A DNA stretch of 64,000 nt from Burkholderia ubonensis (lineage in GTDB: Bacteria; Pseudomonadota; Gammaproteobacteria; Burkholderiales; Burkholderiaceae), in NCBI RefSeq assembly GCF_902833085.1, contig NZ_CADFEB010000002.1:804934-868933 (forward strand). The letters run 5' to 3'. Below the pieces are notes generated by a model, which ran no database searches, was not told the origin of the DNA, and saw nothing but the letters and a program-made list of their open reading frames with translations. Position 1 is the first letter of the stretch. Each line of letters opens with the position of its first letter. Both the position numbers and the translations under genes were made by a program. Shown in pieces: positions 47,304 to 55,705 of the stretch.

Positions 47304-48446
47304 ATGACCGATTCCATCCCCGTCGCTTCCGACCAGCACGATGTGCGCGCCTATGTGGCGAACCGCATCGGCTTTCTCGAACTGAACCGGCCGAAGGCGC
47401 TCAACGCGCTGTCGGTCGGGATGATCCGCACGCTGCACGCGGCGCTGGACACCTGGCGCGACGACCCCGAGGTCGTCGCGGTCGTCGTATACAGCCCTCA
47501 CGCACGCGCGTTCTGCGCGGGCGGCGACGTGCGCTTTTTCCACGATGCGTGGCAACGCGGCGACCGCGACGCGGTCGACACGTTCTTCATCGACGAATAC
47601 TCGCTGAACCATGCGATCTTCACCTATCCGAAGCCGTACATCGCGCTGATGCACGGCGTCGTGATGGGCGGCGGCATGGGCATTTCGCAGGCGGCGCGGC
47701 ACACGGGCGGGCTGCGCGTCGTTACCGATTCGACGAAGATGGCGATGCCGGAAACGCGCATCGGCCTGTTCCCCGACGTCGGGATGAGCTGGTTCCTCGC
47801 GCGCACGCCGGGCGCGATCGGCCGCTATCTCGCGGTGACCGGCGCGACGCTCGATGCGGCAGGCGCGCTGTACGCGCAGCTCGCCGACGTCTACGTGCCC
47901 GACGCGGCGCTGCCGGCGCTGCTCGACGCGTTGCGCCACGAACGCTTCGACAGCGGTGCGCAGGCGGTCGAATGCGTGGCCGCGGCGGCCGCCGCGCACA
48001 AGGTCGTGCCGACGCCCGACACGTCGGCGCTTGCGGACGCGCGCGCCGGGATCGACCGTCATTTCGCGCAGCCCGATCTCGTCGCGACGCTCGCGTCGCT
48101 CGACGCCGAGCAGGATTGCGCGGCGGTGGACGGCTGGGTCGAGAAGGCCGCGCACGCGATGCGCAGCCAGCTGTCGCCGCTGTCGATGGCGGTCTCGCTG
48201 GAAGTGGTCGAGCGCGCGCGCGGCGCGACGATGGCCGATTGCCTGCGGCGCGACCTCGACCTGACGCGCTCGACGTTCGCGCGCGGCGACGTGATCGAAG
48301 GCGTGCGCGCGCTGATCGTCGACAAGGACCAGCAGCCGGCCTGGCGCTTCAAGTCGATTGCGGACGTCGATCGCGCGGACGTGCTGGCGATGTTCGACAG
48401 CCCGTGGGCGCCCGACACGCATCCGCTGCGGAATCTGCGCGACTGA
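47304..48446 (+). CDS. 3-hydroxyisobutyryl-CoA hydrolase-like enoyl-CoA hydratase family protein
   Basis: 380 residues, longer than plain hydratases. Crotonase core with LELNRPKALNALS, GRAFCAGGDVRFF-like ARAFCAGGDVRFFHD, and LMHGVVMGGGMGIS (oxyanion hole); AMPETRIGLFPDVGMSWF carries Glu and Asp typical of HIBYL-CoA hydrolases of valine breakdown. The C-terminal third (STFARGDVIEGVRALIVDKD) also fits. Start at 47304. Confidence 0.88.
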   Translation: MTDSIPVASDQHDVRAYVANRIGFLELNRPKALNALSVGMIRTLHAALDTWRDDPEVVAVVVYSPHARAFCAGGDVRFFHDAWQRGDRDAVDTFFIDEYSLNHAIFTYPKPYIALMHGVVMGGGMGISQAARHTGGLRVVTDSTKMAMPETRIGLFPDVGMSWFLARTPGAIGRYLAVTGATLDAAGALYAQLADVYVPDAALPALLDALRHERFDSGAQAVECVAAAAAAHKVVPTPDTSALADARAGIDRHFAQPDLVATLASLDAEQDCAAVDGWVEKAAHAMRSQLSPLSMAVSLEVVERARGATMADCLRRDLDLTRSTFARGDVIEGVRALIVDKDQQPAWRFKSIADVDRADVLAMFDSPWAPDTHPLRNLRD

Positions 48447-48473
48447 CGGTCTTTAGCACCATCGGATGAAACA

Positions 48474-48505
48474 AATCGGCCGCCTGCGCATGCAGGCGGC
48501 CGATT
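48474..48505. terminator. bidirectional hairpin between convergent genes
   Basis: AATCGGCCGCCTGC, loop GCAT, GCAGGCGGCCGATT: perfect 14-bp stem between convergent genes ending at 48446 and 48543; a T-rich stretch follows on the plus side. Confidence 0.8.
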
Positions 48506-48542
48506 CGTTTTCAGGCTTGATGCGGGCGGGCGCTTCGGCCCG

Positions 48543-48971
48543 TCATTCCTCTCGTGCGGCGTCCGACATGAATGCGCGCATGAACACGAGCGCGCCCCAG
48601 CCCCACAGCGCATTCGCCGCGAAGCCGACCGCGAGCACCGGCAGCATGTTGCCGGACGGCCAGATGCCGCGCAGCGGATCGATCGCGAACACGCGGGCGG
48701 CGGTCAGCACGATCCCGCCGAACACCAGCGCGCCGATCCACGGCGCCTCGCGCTCCGGCGACACGCGCAGCAGCCACGCCATCGGAATGGCACAGCACGC
48801 ACTGATCAGCGCGTTTGCGACAAATTCAGGAATGCCGAGCGGCGCGAACGGCGCTGTGGAGAAGCCGGCCGCGGCGATCAGGTCCGCGGTATGAAGCAGC
48901 GCGAGCGTCGCTTCGCGGAAGAACAGCGCGGCCAGGAAGCCCGACAGGAACGGCAGGATGACTTTCTGCAT
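48543..48971 (-). CDS. small integral membrane protein of unknown function
   Basis: 142 residues with about four hydrophobic helices: FLSGFLAALFFREATLALLH, EFVANALISACCAIPMAWLL, IGALVFGGIVLTAARVFAI and MLPVLAVGFAANALWGWGAL. No known motif. Convergent with the hydrolase gene; no operon partner. Function not recognisable. Confidence 0.8.
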   Translation of the reverse strand: MQKVILPFLSGFLAALFFREATLALLHTADLIAAAGFSTAPFAPLGIPEFVANALISACCAIPMAWLLRVSPEREAPWIGALVFGGIVLTAARVFAIDPLRGIWPSGNMLPVLAVGFAANALWGWGALVFMRAFMSDAAREE

Positions 48972-49310
48972 CGTAAGTGCACCGCGGGCGCGTACGGCCG
49001 GGGCCGTCCCCGCGGGATTGTTCGAAATGGTCCGTCATTATAGGGGGTGCCCGGGCGGATATTCGCTCCAGCGTCATGCTAATCACGAAAGCGGAAAACT
49101 TAAGCTCAAAAAAATCGTTCCAAAGCCCACCCCCCGTCCCTAGACTGATTTCCCAGAACCCGCCGCGCAACCGCGTACTCGCCCGCCGCGCGGCTGGCCG
49201 GCGAGCCATCCCGATTCGAACGCACGCGATGCATGCGCCGCCCGTCCGCGGCGCGAGCAGGGCGGTGCTTTATCTCAATTCTGGCAAGGACAGTCACGCA
49301 GGAGCAGCAG
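48972..49310. other. 339-bp gene-free region before ssuD
   Basis: Holds the divergent promoters of the membrane-protein gene and ssuD. The part 49078-49125 is AT-rich (AAAGCGGAAAACTTAAGC, then a run of A) and is the likely site for sulfur-limitation regulators (CysB/SsuR type in Burkholderia). No ssuA or ssuE coding frame is found here. Confidence 0.5.
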
Positions 49311-50468
49311 ATGAATGTGTTCTGGTTTATCCCCACGCATGGCGACAGCCGCTATCTCGGCACGGCCGAAGGTGCGCGCGCCGCGGATTACGACTACTTC
49401 AAGCAGGTCGCCGTCGCGGCCGACACGCTCGGCTACGAGGGCGTGCTGCTGCCGACCGGCCGCTCCTGCGAGGATGCGTGGGTCGTCGCGTCGAGCCTGA
49501 TTCCGGCGACGCAGCGGCTGAAGTTCCTCGTCGCGGTGCGGCCCGGCATTGCGTCGCCGGGGCTCGCTGCGCGCATGGCGGCGACGTTCGACCGCCTGTC
49601 CGGCGGGCGTCTGCTGATCAACGTCGTGACGGGGGGCGATGCCGCCGAACTCGAAGGCGACGGCCTGTTCGCCGATCACGACACGCGTTATGCGATCACC
49701 GACGATTTCCTGCACATCTGGCGCGGCCTGCTCACCGCGTCGCATGACAACGGCGGCTTCGACTATATCGGCAAGCATCTGCAGTCGAAGGGCGGCAAGG
49801 CGCTCTATCCGCCGGTGCAGCATCCGCACCCGCCGCTGTGGTTCGGCGGTTCGTCGCCGGCCGCGCATGCGATTGCCGCCGATCACATCGACACCTATCT
49901 GACGTGGGGCGAGCCGCCCGAAGCGGTCGCGAAGAAGATCGCCGACGTGCGCGCACGGGCGGCGGAACGCGGCCGCGAGATCAAGTTCGGCATCCGCCTG
50001 CACGTGATCGTGCGCGAGACCGAGGACGAAGCGTGGCGCGACGCCGAGCGCCTGATCAGCCGCCTCGACGACGAGACGATCGCGCGTGCGCAGCAGGCGT
50101 TCGCGAACATGGATTCTGAAGGCCAGCGCCGCATGGCCGCGCTGCACGGCGGCAAGCGCGGCGGCCGCGAGGCGCTCGAGGTGTACCCGAACCTGTGGGC
50201 CGGCGTCGGCCTCGTGCGCGGCGGCGCGGGCACCGCGCTCGTCGGCAATCCGGAACAGGTCGCGGAGCGCATGCGCGAATACGCCGAGCTCGGCATCGAG
50301 ACCTTCATCCTGTCCGGCTATCCGCACCTCGAGGAATCGTATCGGTTCGCCGAGCTCGTGTTCCCGCTGATCAAGGGGCCGCGCGCGTCCAAGGCCACCG
50401 GCCCGCTGTCCGGCCCGTTCGGCGAGATCGTCGGCAACAACTATCTGCCGAAGGCGAGCCAGAGCTGA
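49311..50468 (+). CDS. ssuD: FMNH2-dependent alkanesulfonate monooxygenase
   Basis: 385 residues. It splits alkanesulfonates to aldehyde and sulfite with FMNH2 and oxygen. [17 protein letters not shown] is the SsuD start; [13 protein letters not shown] and the late [21 protein letters not shown] are family marks of bacterial-luciferase-like monooxygenases. GGAGCAGCAG before ATG 49311 supplies the SD. It needs a flavin reductase (SsuE), which is not encoded nearby. Confidence 0.95.
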   Translation: MNVFWFIPTHGDSRYLGTAEGARAADYDYFKQVAVAADTLGYEGVLLPTGRSCEDAWVVASSLIPATQRLKFLVAVRPGIASPGLAARMAATFDRLSGGRLLINVVTGGDAAELEGDGLFADHDTRYAITDDFLHIWRGLLTASHDNGGFDYIGKHLQSKGGKALYPPVQHPHPPLWFGGSSPAAHAIAADHIDTYLTWGEPPEAVAKKIADVRARAAERGREIKFGIRLHVIVRETEDEAWRDAERLISRLDDETIARAQQAFANMDSEGQRRMAALHGGKRGGREALEVYPNLWAGVGLVRGGAGTALVGNPEQVAERMREYAELGIETFILSGYPHLEESYRFAELVFPLIKGPRASKATGPLSGPFGEIVGNNYLPKASQS

Positions 50469-50485
50469 GCGAACGGAGGGCTGCA

Positions 50486-51298
50486 ATGACAACGAAACCG
50501 TCGACGGCGGGCGGCGGCATCGCCGCCCGCGCGTGGCGCGGCGTGGCGCCGTGGCTCGTGCCGCTCGCGCTCCTGATCGTCTGGGAAGCCGGCGCGCGCA
50601 TCGGCTGGCTGTCGACCCGCGTGCTGCCGGAGCCGGTCGCCGTCGTGCGCGCCGCGTGGTCGCTCGTCGCGTCCGGCGAGCTGTGGGCGAACGTGAAGGT
50701 CAGCACCTGGCGCGCGCTGCTCGGCTTCGCGCTCGGCGGCGGCGTCGGCCTCGCGCTGGGGCTCGCGACCGGCCTGTCGAAAGCCGCCGAGATCGCGCTC
50801 GATTCGACGATCCAGATGATCCGCAACATCCCCGCGCTCGCGATGATCCCGCTCGTGATCCTGTGGTTCGGCATCGACGAGAAGGCGAAGCTGTTCCTCG
50901 TCGCGCTCGGCGTGTTCTTTCCGGTCTACATCAACACGTATCACGGGATCCGCTCGGTCGACGCAAACCTGATCGAGATGGCGAAAAGCTACGGCGTGCG
51001 CGGCTTCGCGCTCTATCGCGACGTGATCCTGCCCGGTGCGCTGCCGTCGATCCTCGTCGGCGTGCGCTTCGCGCTCGGGCTGATGTGGGTGATGCTGATC
51101 GTCGCGGAAACGATTTCCGCGCAGTCCGGTATCGGCTACATGACGATGAACGCGCGCGAATTCCTGCAGACCGATGTCGTGGTGGTCGGCATCCTGCTGT
51201 ACGCGGTGCTCGGCAAGGTGGCCGACGTGCTCGCGAAGTGGCTCGAGCGCGCGACGCTGCGCTGGCACCCCGCCTATCAATCAGGAGCACCGGCATGA
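50486..51298 (+). CDS. ssuC: aliphatic sulfonate ABC transporter permease
   Basis: 270 residues with about six transmembrane helices. ATPase-contact loop [20 protein letters not shown] (EAA motif), [20 protein letters not shown]. It imports sulfonates with SsuB and a binding protein. Start at 50486 with GGAGGG upstream; 17 bp after ssuD; stop overlaps ssuB (ATGA). Confidence 0.94.
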   Translation: MTTKPSTAGGGIAARAWRGVAPWLVPLALLIVWEAGARIGWLSTRVLPEPVAVVRAAWSLVASGELWANVKVSTWRALLGFALGGGVGLALGLATGLSKAAEIALDSTIQMIRNIPALAMIPLVILWFGIDEKAKLFLVALGVFFPVYINTYHGIRSVDANLIEMAKSYGVRGFALYRDVILPGALPSILVGVRFALGLMWVMLIVAETISAQSGIGYMTMNAREFLQTDVVVVGILLYAVLGKVADVLAKWLERATLRWHPAYQSGAPA

Positions 51299-52260
51299 AT
51301 GCGACGATTTCGGCGGCCGGATTCGGGCCGCTTGCCGCCGCGGACCTCGAGGCGGAATTCACGCACGCGCGCATCGCAGATGGCGACGCCCGCGATGCCG
51401 CGGTGCTCGAGCGCGACAGCGGCGCATCCGTCGTGCCGCTCGCGCGACGTCATCGAGGCGGCGCGGCGGGCTCCGCGGTAGACGATGCGATCACGCTGAG
51501 CGGCGTCGGCAAGCGCTTCGGCGCGCGCACCGTCCTCGACAACGTCGATCTCGGCATCGCGCGCGGCAGCTTCGTCGCGATCGTCGGCCGCAGCGGCTGC
51601 GGCAAGTCGACGCTGCTGCGGCTCGTCGCGGGCCTCGAGCAGCCGAGCACCGGCGTGCTCACGGCGCGCGGCGAAGGCGGCGGCGCGCTCGACACGCGGA
51701 TCATGTACCAGGAAGCGCGCCTGCTGCCGTGGAAGACCGTGCTGCAGAACGTGATGCTCGGGCTCGGGCGCGGCGCCCGCGACGATGCGCGCGCGGTGCT
51801 CGACGAGGTCGGCTTGCTCGAACGCGCCAACGACTGGCCCGCGCAGCTGTCGGGCGGGCAGCGGCAGCGCGTCGCGCTCGCGCGCGCACTCGTGCATCGG
51901 CCGCAACTGTTGCTGCTCGACGAACCGCTCGGCGCGCTCGACGCGCTGACCCGCATCGAGATGCATGCATTGATCGAGCGCCTGTGGCGCGAGCACCGGT
52001 TTACGGCGCTGCTCGTCACGCACGACGTGCAGGAAGCCGTCGCGCTCGGCGACCGGATCCTGCTGATCGAGCAGGGGCGTGTCGCGCTCGACCAGCCGGT
52101 GCCGCTCGACCGGCCGCGCGAGCGCGCGTCGGCCGCGTTCGCGGCGCTCGAGGATCGCGTGCTGAGGCGCGTGCTGGCGGGCGGGCCGGCCGCGGCAGGG
52201 CAACCTGCCCACGACGCGCAGGGCGCCCGGCCCGCCGGGCGGATTCGCTGGGCCGTCTAA
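51295..52260 (+). CDS. ssuB: aliphatic sulfonate ABC transporter ATP-binding protein
   Basis: 321 residues. An unusually long N-terminal extension of about 65 residues precedes the ATPase domain. Walker [14 protein letters not shown]-loop [11 protein letters not shown], signature [15 protein letters not shown], Walker [13 protein letters not shown], switch His [14 protein letters not shown]. The C-terminal ~45 residues are Arg/Ala/Gly-rich. First part may be strain-specific, as the SsuB core would start near residue 65. Confidence 0.94.
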   Translation: MNATISAAGFGPLAAADLEAEFTHARIADGDARDAAVLERDSGASVVPLARRHRGGAAGSAVDDAITLSGVGKRFGARTVLDNVDLGIARGSFVAIVGRSGCGKSTLLRLVAGLEQPSTGVLTARGEGGGALDTRIMYQEARLLPWKTVLQNVMLGLGRGARDDARAVLDEVGLLERANDWPAQLSGGQRQRVALARALVHRPQLLLLDEPLGALDALTRIEMHALIERLWREHRFTALLVTHDVQEAVALGDRILLIEQGRVALDQPVPLDRPRERASAAFAALEDRVLRRVLAGGPAAAGQPAHDAQGARPAGRIRWAV

Positions 52261-52315
52261 CCGGGGCGGCGTCGGCCGCCCCTCTTGAAACTTTTTCTTC
52301 GGAGCGATCATCCCG

Positions 52316-52531
52316 ATGAGCATTACTGCAATCAACGTGCGCAACCAGTTCAAAGGCAAGGTAAAGGAGATCATCCGCGGGCCCGTGGTGTCCGAGGTCG
52401 ACGTCGAAACGCCTTTTGGCATCGTCACGTCGGTGATCACGACCCGCTCGGTCGACGAACTCGAACTGAAGGTCGGCGCCGAAGTCGTCGCGCTCGTGAA
52501 GTCCACGGAAGTGTCGATCGCGCGGCTCTGA
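52316..52531 (+). CDS. ssuF: molybdopterin-binding (TOBE/Mop) protein, SsuF
   Basis: 71-residue Mop-like protein: INVRNQFKGKVKEIIRGPVV, then SVITTRSVDELELKVG and ALVKSTEVSIARL, the TOBE/Mop fold that binds oxyanions such as molybdate. In Pseudomonas a gene of this type ends the ssu operon and is needed for sulfonate use. It lies 55 bp after ssuB. Confidence 0.88.
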   Translation: MSITAINVRNQFKGKVKEIIRGPVVSEVDVETPFGIVTSVITTRSVDELELKVGAEVVALVKSTEVSIARL

Positions 52532-52670
52532 GCGCGGCTGAAGGTGCGGAAGCCGTCGGCGGGTGCTGCCTCCCGTCGCGGTGGCCGGCCCTGCTGGCTG
52601 CGTGATCGCATCGGTGTTCGCAATCCGGGCGAAGTGCTAGGATGGAGCGACACCGACGCGGAGGCAGCGC

Positions 52671-52868
52671 ATGATCCCCATCCTTTCTCCCGAAGCCATC
52701 GAGGCGCTGAAATGGATCGACCAGTTCGGCGACAGCCGGCCGGTGCCGGCGGCGTTCAGCGACATCGTCTACGTGCTGCTGAACGAAGGGCTGATCTATC
52801 AGGCGGCCACCGACCGGGTCGATCTCACCGCCGACGGCAAGGCCGTCTTGTCCGACGAATATGACTGA
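52671..52868 (+). CDS. small hypothetical protein, winged-helix-like
   Basis: 65 residues. SPEAIEALKWIDQFG, then LLNEGLIYQAA and VDLTADGKAVLSDEYD look like a short winged helix (helix, helix, 'LTADGKAVL' wing). Good SD (GGAGGC, 6-base spacing) and a TAGGAT box at 52638. Role unknown. Confidence 0.7.
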   Translation: MIPILSPEAIEALKWIDQFGDSRPVPAAFSDIVYVLLNEGLIYQAATDRVDLTADGKAVLSDEYD

Positions 52869-52907
52869 GCGCCCTGTACGGGGCCTCGAGCATCGACGGG
52901 GGGCGAG

Positions 52908-53162
52908 ATGGAACTGAAAGGCAGCGATCTCGGCGACTACAGCGAGCCGTACCGCGGCTTCGAGATCGAAGTGAAGACCGAGCAGGTCTGGGACGGCGAG
53001 CACGTGCACTATCGCGTGCTGCAAGGCGACGCGGTGCGGATCGACTGGCGGCTCGTGAAGGTCGACGGGCTGCTGCTGACCGAGCGCCGGGTGATCGAGC
53101 GCGTGCTGAACGAGGCGCGGCGCGCGGTCGATGCGGAGCTTGCCGGCGACGCGGGTGCATAG
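52908..53162 (+). CDS. small hypothetical protein
   Basis: 84 residues, polar: YRGFEIEVKTEQVWDGEHVH, then VKVDGLLLTERRVIERVLNE helix. SD GGGGCGAG before ATG 52908. Forty bp after the previous small gene, so possibly co-transcribed. Not recognised. Confidence 0.65.
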   Translation: MELKGSDLGDYSEPYRGFEIEVKTEQVWDGEHVHYRVLQGDAVRIDWRLVKVDGLLLTERRVIERVLNEARRAVDAELAGDAGA

Positions 53163-53235
53163 CGCCGGGCGGGCAGGGCGCCGGTTGCGGTAAAATCGCA
53201 GGTTGCTTCCTGCGCCTGCTCGTTGCCCGAATTCC

Positions 53236-54255
53236 ATGCCCGTTTCGTCTTCGCTTCCTCCCCGCCGCGTGTCCGTGGCACCCATGCTGGACTGGACCGA
53301 CCGTCATTGCCGGTCGTTCCACCGCACGCTCACGCGCCATACGTGGCTCTATACGGAAATGATCACGACCGGCGCGCTGCTGTTCGGCGACGCGCAGCGG
53401 CACCTCGCGTTCACGCCGAGCGAGTCGCCGGTCGCGCTGCAGCTCGGCGGCAGCGAGCGGGACGATCTCGCGCGCGCCGCGAAGCTTGGCGAACAGTGGG
53501 GCTACGACGAAATCAACCTGAACTGCGGGTGCCCGTCGGAACGGGTGCAGCGCGGCGCGTTCGGCGCGTGCCTGATGAACGAGCCGCAGCTCGTCGCGGA
53601 TTGCGTGAAGGCGATGCGCGATGCCGTGTCGGTGCCGGTGACCGTCAAGCACCGGATCGGCGTCGATGCGGTCGAAGAGTATGAGTTCGTGCGGGATTTC
53701 GTCGGCACGGTCGCGGAGGCGGGCTGCGAGGTGTTCGTCGTGCATGCGCGCAACGCGATCCTGAAAGGGCTGTCGCCGAAGGAAAACCGCGAGATTCCGC
53801 CGCTCAAGTACGACTATGCATATCGGCTGAAGCGCGACTTCCCGTCGCTGGAGATCGTGATCAACGGTGGCATCAAGACGCTCGACGAGGTTGCGCAGCA
53901 TCTCGAACACGTTGACGGCGTGATGCTCGGTCGCGAGGCGTATCACAATCCTTATGTGCTGGCGGGCGTCGATGCGCGGTTCTATGGCGCGAACGACGCG
54001 GCGCCGACGCGCGAGGAAGCGGAAGCGCGGTTGATCGAATACTGCGCGGCGGAGCTGAAGCGCGGCACGTATCTCGGCGCGGTCGTGCGCCATGCGCTCG
54101 GACTGTACCGCGGCGTTGCGGGGGCGCGCGGCTGGCGGCGTGTGCTGTCGGACAACAAGAAGCTCGCGCGCGGCGATCTGGCCGTGTTCGACGAGGCGCG
54201 GGCGCATCTTTTCGCTGCCGAAGAAATTTTTGAAAAAAACGCTTGGCAAGATTAA
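53236..54255 (+). CDS. dusA: tRNA-dihydrouridine(20/20a) synthase
   Basis: 339 residues. It reduces uridine 20/20a in tRNA using FMN and NADPH. VAPMLDWTDRHCRSFHR (FMN/phosphate site), LQLGGSERDDLARAAKL, NLNCGCPSERVQRGAFGACLM with the catalytic Cys, and VNG-type INGGIKTLDE. The start at 53236 fits the family; TTG 53203 also is in frame. Its 3' end carries the -35 box of the following tRNA-His. Confidence 0.95.
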   Translation: MPVSSSLPPRRVSVAPMLDWTDRHCRSFHRTLTRHTWLYTEMITTGALLFGDAQRHLAFTPSESPVALQLGGSERDDLARAAKLGEQWGYDEINLNCGCPSERVQRGAFGACLMNEPQLVADCVKAMRDAVSVPVTVKHRIGVDAVEEYEFVRDFVGTVAEAGCEVFVVHARNAILKGLSPKENREIPPLKYDYAYRLKRDFPSLEIVINGGIKTLDEVAQHLEHVDGVMLGREAYHNPYVLAGVDARFYGANDAAPTREEAEARLIEYCAAELKRGTYLGAVVRHALGLYRGVAGARGWRRVLSDNKKLARGDLAVFDEARAHLFAAEEIFEKNAWQD

Positions 54256-54271
54256 AAAAGCTCCATATAAT
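54243..54271 (+). promoter_or_regulatory. sigma-70 promoter of tRNA-His
   Basis: TTGGCA (54243-54248), 17 bp, TATAAT (54266-54271); the -35 lies inside the dusA coding end. Confidence 0.8.
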
Positions 54272-54330
54272 CTCACTTCTTCGCTGCTGAACAACAAAGC
54301 GACGCGGCAAAGAAACAAGCAGTATCAGTG

Positions 54331-54406
54331 GTGGCTGTAGCTCAGTTGGTAGAGTCCAGGATTGTGATTCCTGTCGTCGTGGGTTCGAGTCCCATCAGCC
54401 ACCCCA
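54331..54406 (+). tRNA. tRNA-His(GTG)
   Basis: 76 nt including CCA; acceptor GTGGCTG/CAGCCAC, anticodon loop TTGTGAT with GTG, T-arm GGTTCGAGTCC, and a G just before position 1. The 3' half is the attachment site of the prophage remnant; the gene stays intact because the element brings an identical 3' end. Confidence 0.97.
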
Positions 54407-54407
54407 A
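54357..54407. repeat. attL: 51-bp direct repeat, left copy
   Basis: Runs from the anticodon stem of tRNA-His to just past its CCA and is identical to 63394-63444. Typical size and position for a tRNA-targeting phage integrase site. Confidence 0.93.
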
Positions 54408-54424
54408 AGAATTACTTTAAAAAC

Positions 54425-54448
54425 AGCGCCTTAGAGGGCGCTTTTTTT
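54425..54448 (+). terminator. terminator after tRNA-His
   Basis: AGCGCC, loop, GGCGCT and a T-run; it comes from the phage side of attL. The original host terminator now lies beyond attR (63461-63486). Confidence 0.8.
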
Positions 54449-54506
54449 GTTTGCGGCGTCGGGATCGCGATTTTTGGAAGATGCCATTCCAATTTTTGGA
54501 AGATCT

Positions 54507-54830
54507 TCAGCGCCAAGTTTTTCCCTTCTTCACTGCTCTGATCGTCGACGGGTCTACCCCATGCTCGATCGCCAGCCGATACGGCGACTTCGCCGATACC
54601 TGAATTGCTGTCGCTTCGTTGCGCGTCAGCTTCGCCCTCCCGTTTGATTCAGCGACCGCAGACCGATTTCGGTTGACGCGATCGCGCACGTTGTCGCCCT
54701 GGCTTCCATGCCTCAAATGCGTTGGGTTGCAGCATCCCGGGTTGTCGCACGTGTGTCGAATCACTGTGCCTGCCGCCGGCTTCGTCCTGTTGAAGATGTT
54801 CCAGATGATGCGGTGCACGCGGGTCTGACC
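54507..54830 (-). pseudogene. HNH endonuclease, 5'-truncated
   Basis: About 104 residues remain from a possible GTG at 54818. The HNH core is VIRHTCDNPGCCNPTHLRHG, then an AKLTRNEATAIQ helix and a late HGVDPSTIRAVKKGKTWR DNA-binding end. Homologues usually have about 50-70 more residues ahead of HRIIW; here similarity ends near 54830, where the sequence changes into a phage tail-gene fragment on the other strand. So this is best read as cut by a deletion. Activity is doubtful. Confidence 0.7.
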
Positions 54831-54980
54831 GCGGCGAACGGCGTTGGCGGTGGCGTGACGTTCAAGCTGTCCGGGCTGACGTTGAGCGGGCCGCGCGGCG
54901 CCGGCGCGCCGGACATCGCATTGCTCTTCAACGAAGCGGCGTCTTGCACGCCCGCGAGCGTGACTCTGGTGGTGACCTGA
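54825..54980 (+). pseudogene. 3' fragment of a phage tail/baseplate gene
   Basis: About 51 codons, ending LLFNEAASCTPASVTLVVT then TGA at 54978-54980, with no start of its own. The stop overlaps the start of the next tail gene, the tight junction typical of phage tail operons. Its 5' part was lost where it meets the HNH remnant. Which tail protein it was cannot be told. Confidence 0.6.
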
Positions 54981-55642
54981 TGGCGGACCTGAACGATTAC
55001 ACGGCGCTGATCACGTCGGAGCACCGCGACAAGCCACGATTCGCGGCGACCGTGGTTGCCGTCGTGCAGCCGCTCGTCGACCAGATGAATCTGCTCGCGA
55101 GTATGCCGAGCAAGTTCGACCTGGACGTCGCCGTCGGCAATCAGCTCGACACGGTCGGGTTGTGGGTGGGCGTCTCGCGGCGGATCCGCACGCCGCTGAC
55201 TGGCATCTACTTCTCGTTCGATATCGCCGGGCTCGGCTTCGATCAAGGTATCTGGAAGGGGCCATTCGACCCTGACACGGGTCTGACCGTTCTCGACGAC
55301 GACACGTACCGGCTGGTCATCCGCGCGAAGATCGGCGCGAACCACTGGGACGGGACGCTCGAGCAGTCGGCCGCAATTCTGAACAGCATCTTTGGCGCGG
55401 ACACGCACGTATTCATCGAGGACCACCAGGACATGTCGATGACGATCGGGATCTCTGGAAAGGCTCCGTCCGCGGTGTTCCTCGCGCTGCTCGCCGGCGG
55501 ATACATCCCGCTGAAGCCCGAGGGCGTCCGCGTCAACTACACGATCGTCACGACCGTCGACGGCGCCCCGATGTTCGGCTTCGACATGAACAACCAGTTC
55601 GTCGCTGGCTTCGATACCGGGGCCTGGGGAAAGCCGGTCTGA
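54980..55642 (+). CDS. phage tail protein, DUF2612 family
   Basis: 220 residues from ATG 54980, sharing one base with the previous stop. Core strings: YTALITSEHRDKPRFAATV, GNQLDTVGLWVGVSR, LDDDTYRLVIRAKIGANHWD and GYIPLKPEGVRVNY are typical of DUF2612 baseplate/tail proteins placed just ahead of tail-fibre genes. Structural role at the tail tip is inferred from context. Confidence 0.85.
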   Translation: MADLNDYTALITSEHRDKPRFAATVVAVVQPLVDQMNLLASMPSKFDLDVAVGNQLDTVGLWVGVSRRIRTPLTGIYFSFDIAGLGFDQGIWKGPFDPDTGLTVLDDDTYRLVIRAKIGANHWDGTLEQSAAILNSIFGADTHVFIEDHQDMSMTIGISGKAPSAVFLALLAGGYIPLKPEGVRVNYTIVTTVDGAPMFGFDMNNQFVAGFDTGAWGKPV

Positions 55643-55668
55643 CCCACACAACGAATCTCACGCTTTGT

Positions 55669-55692
55669 GCCGCCTTCGGGCGGCTTTTTTTT
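55669..55692 (+). terminator. terminator between tail genes
   Basis: GCCGCC, TTCG, GGCGGC, then eight T. Confidence 0.85.
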
Positions 55693-55705
55693 GCTCGGAG
55701 CATTG

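Noticed and set aside
55667..55705. GTG start at 55667 for the tail fibre gene
   Set aside because: It falls in a terminator hairpin; ATG 55706 has a proper SD and the family N-terminus.
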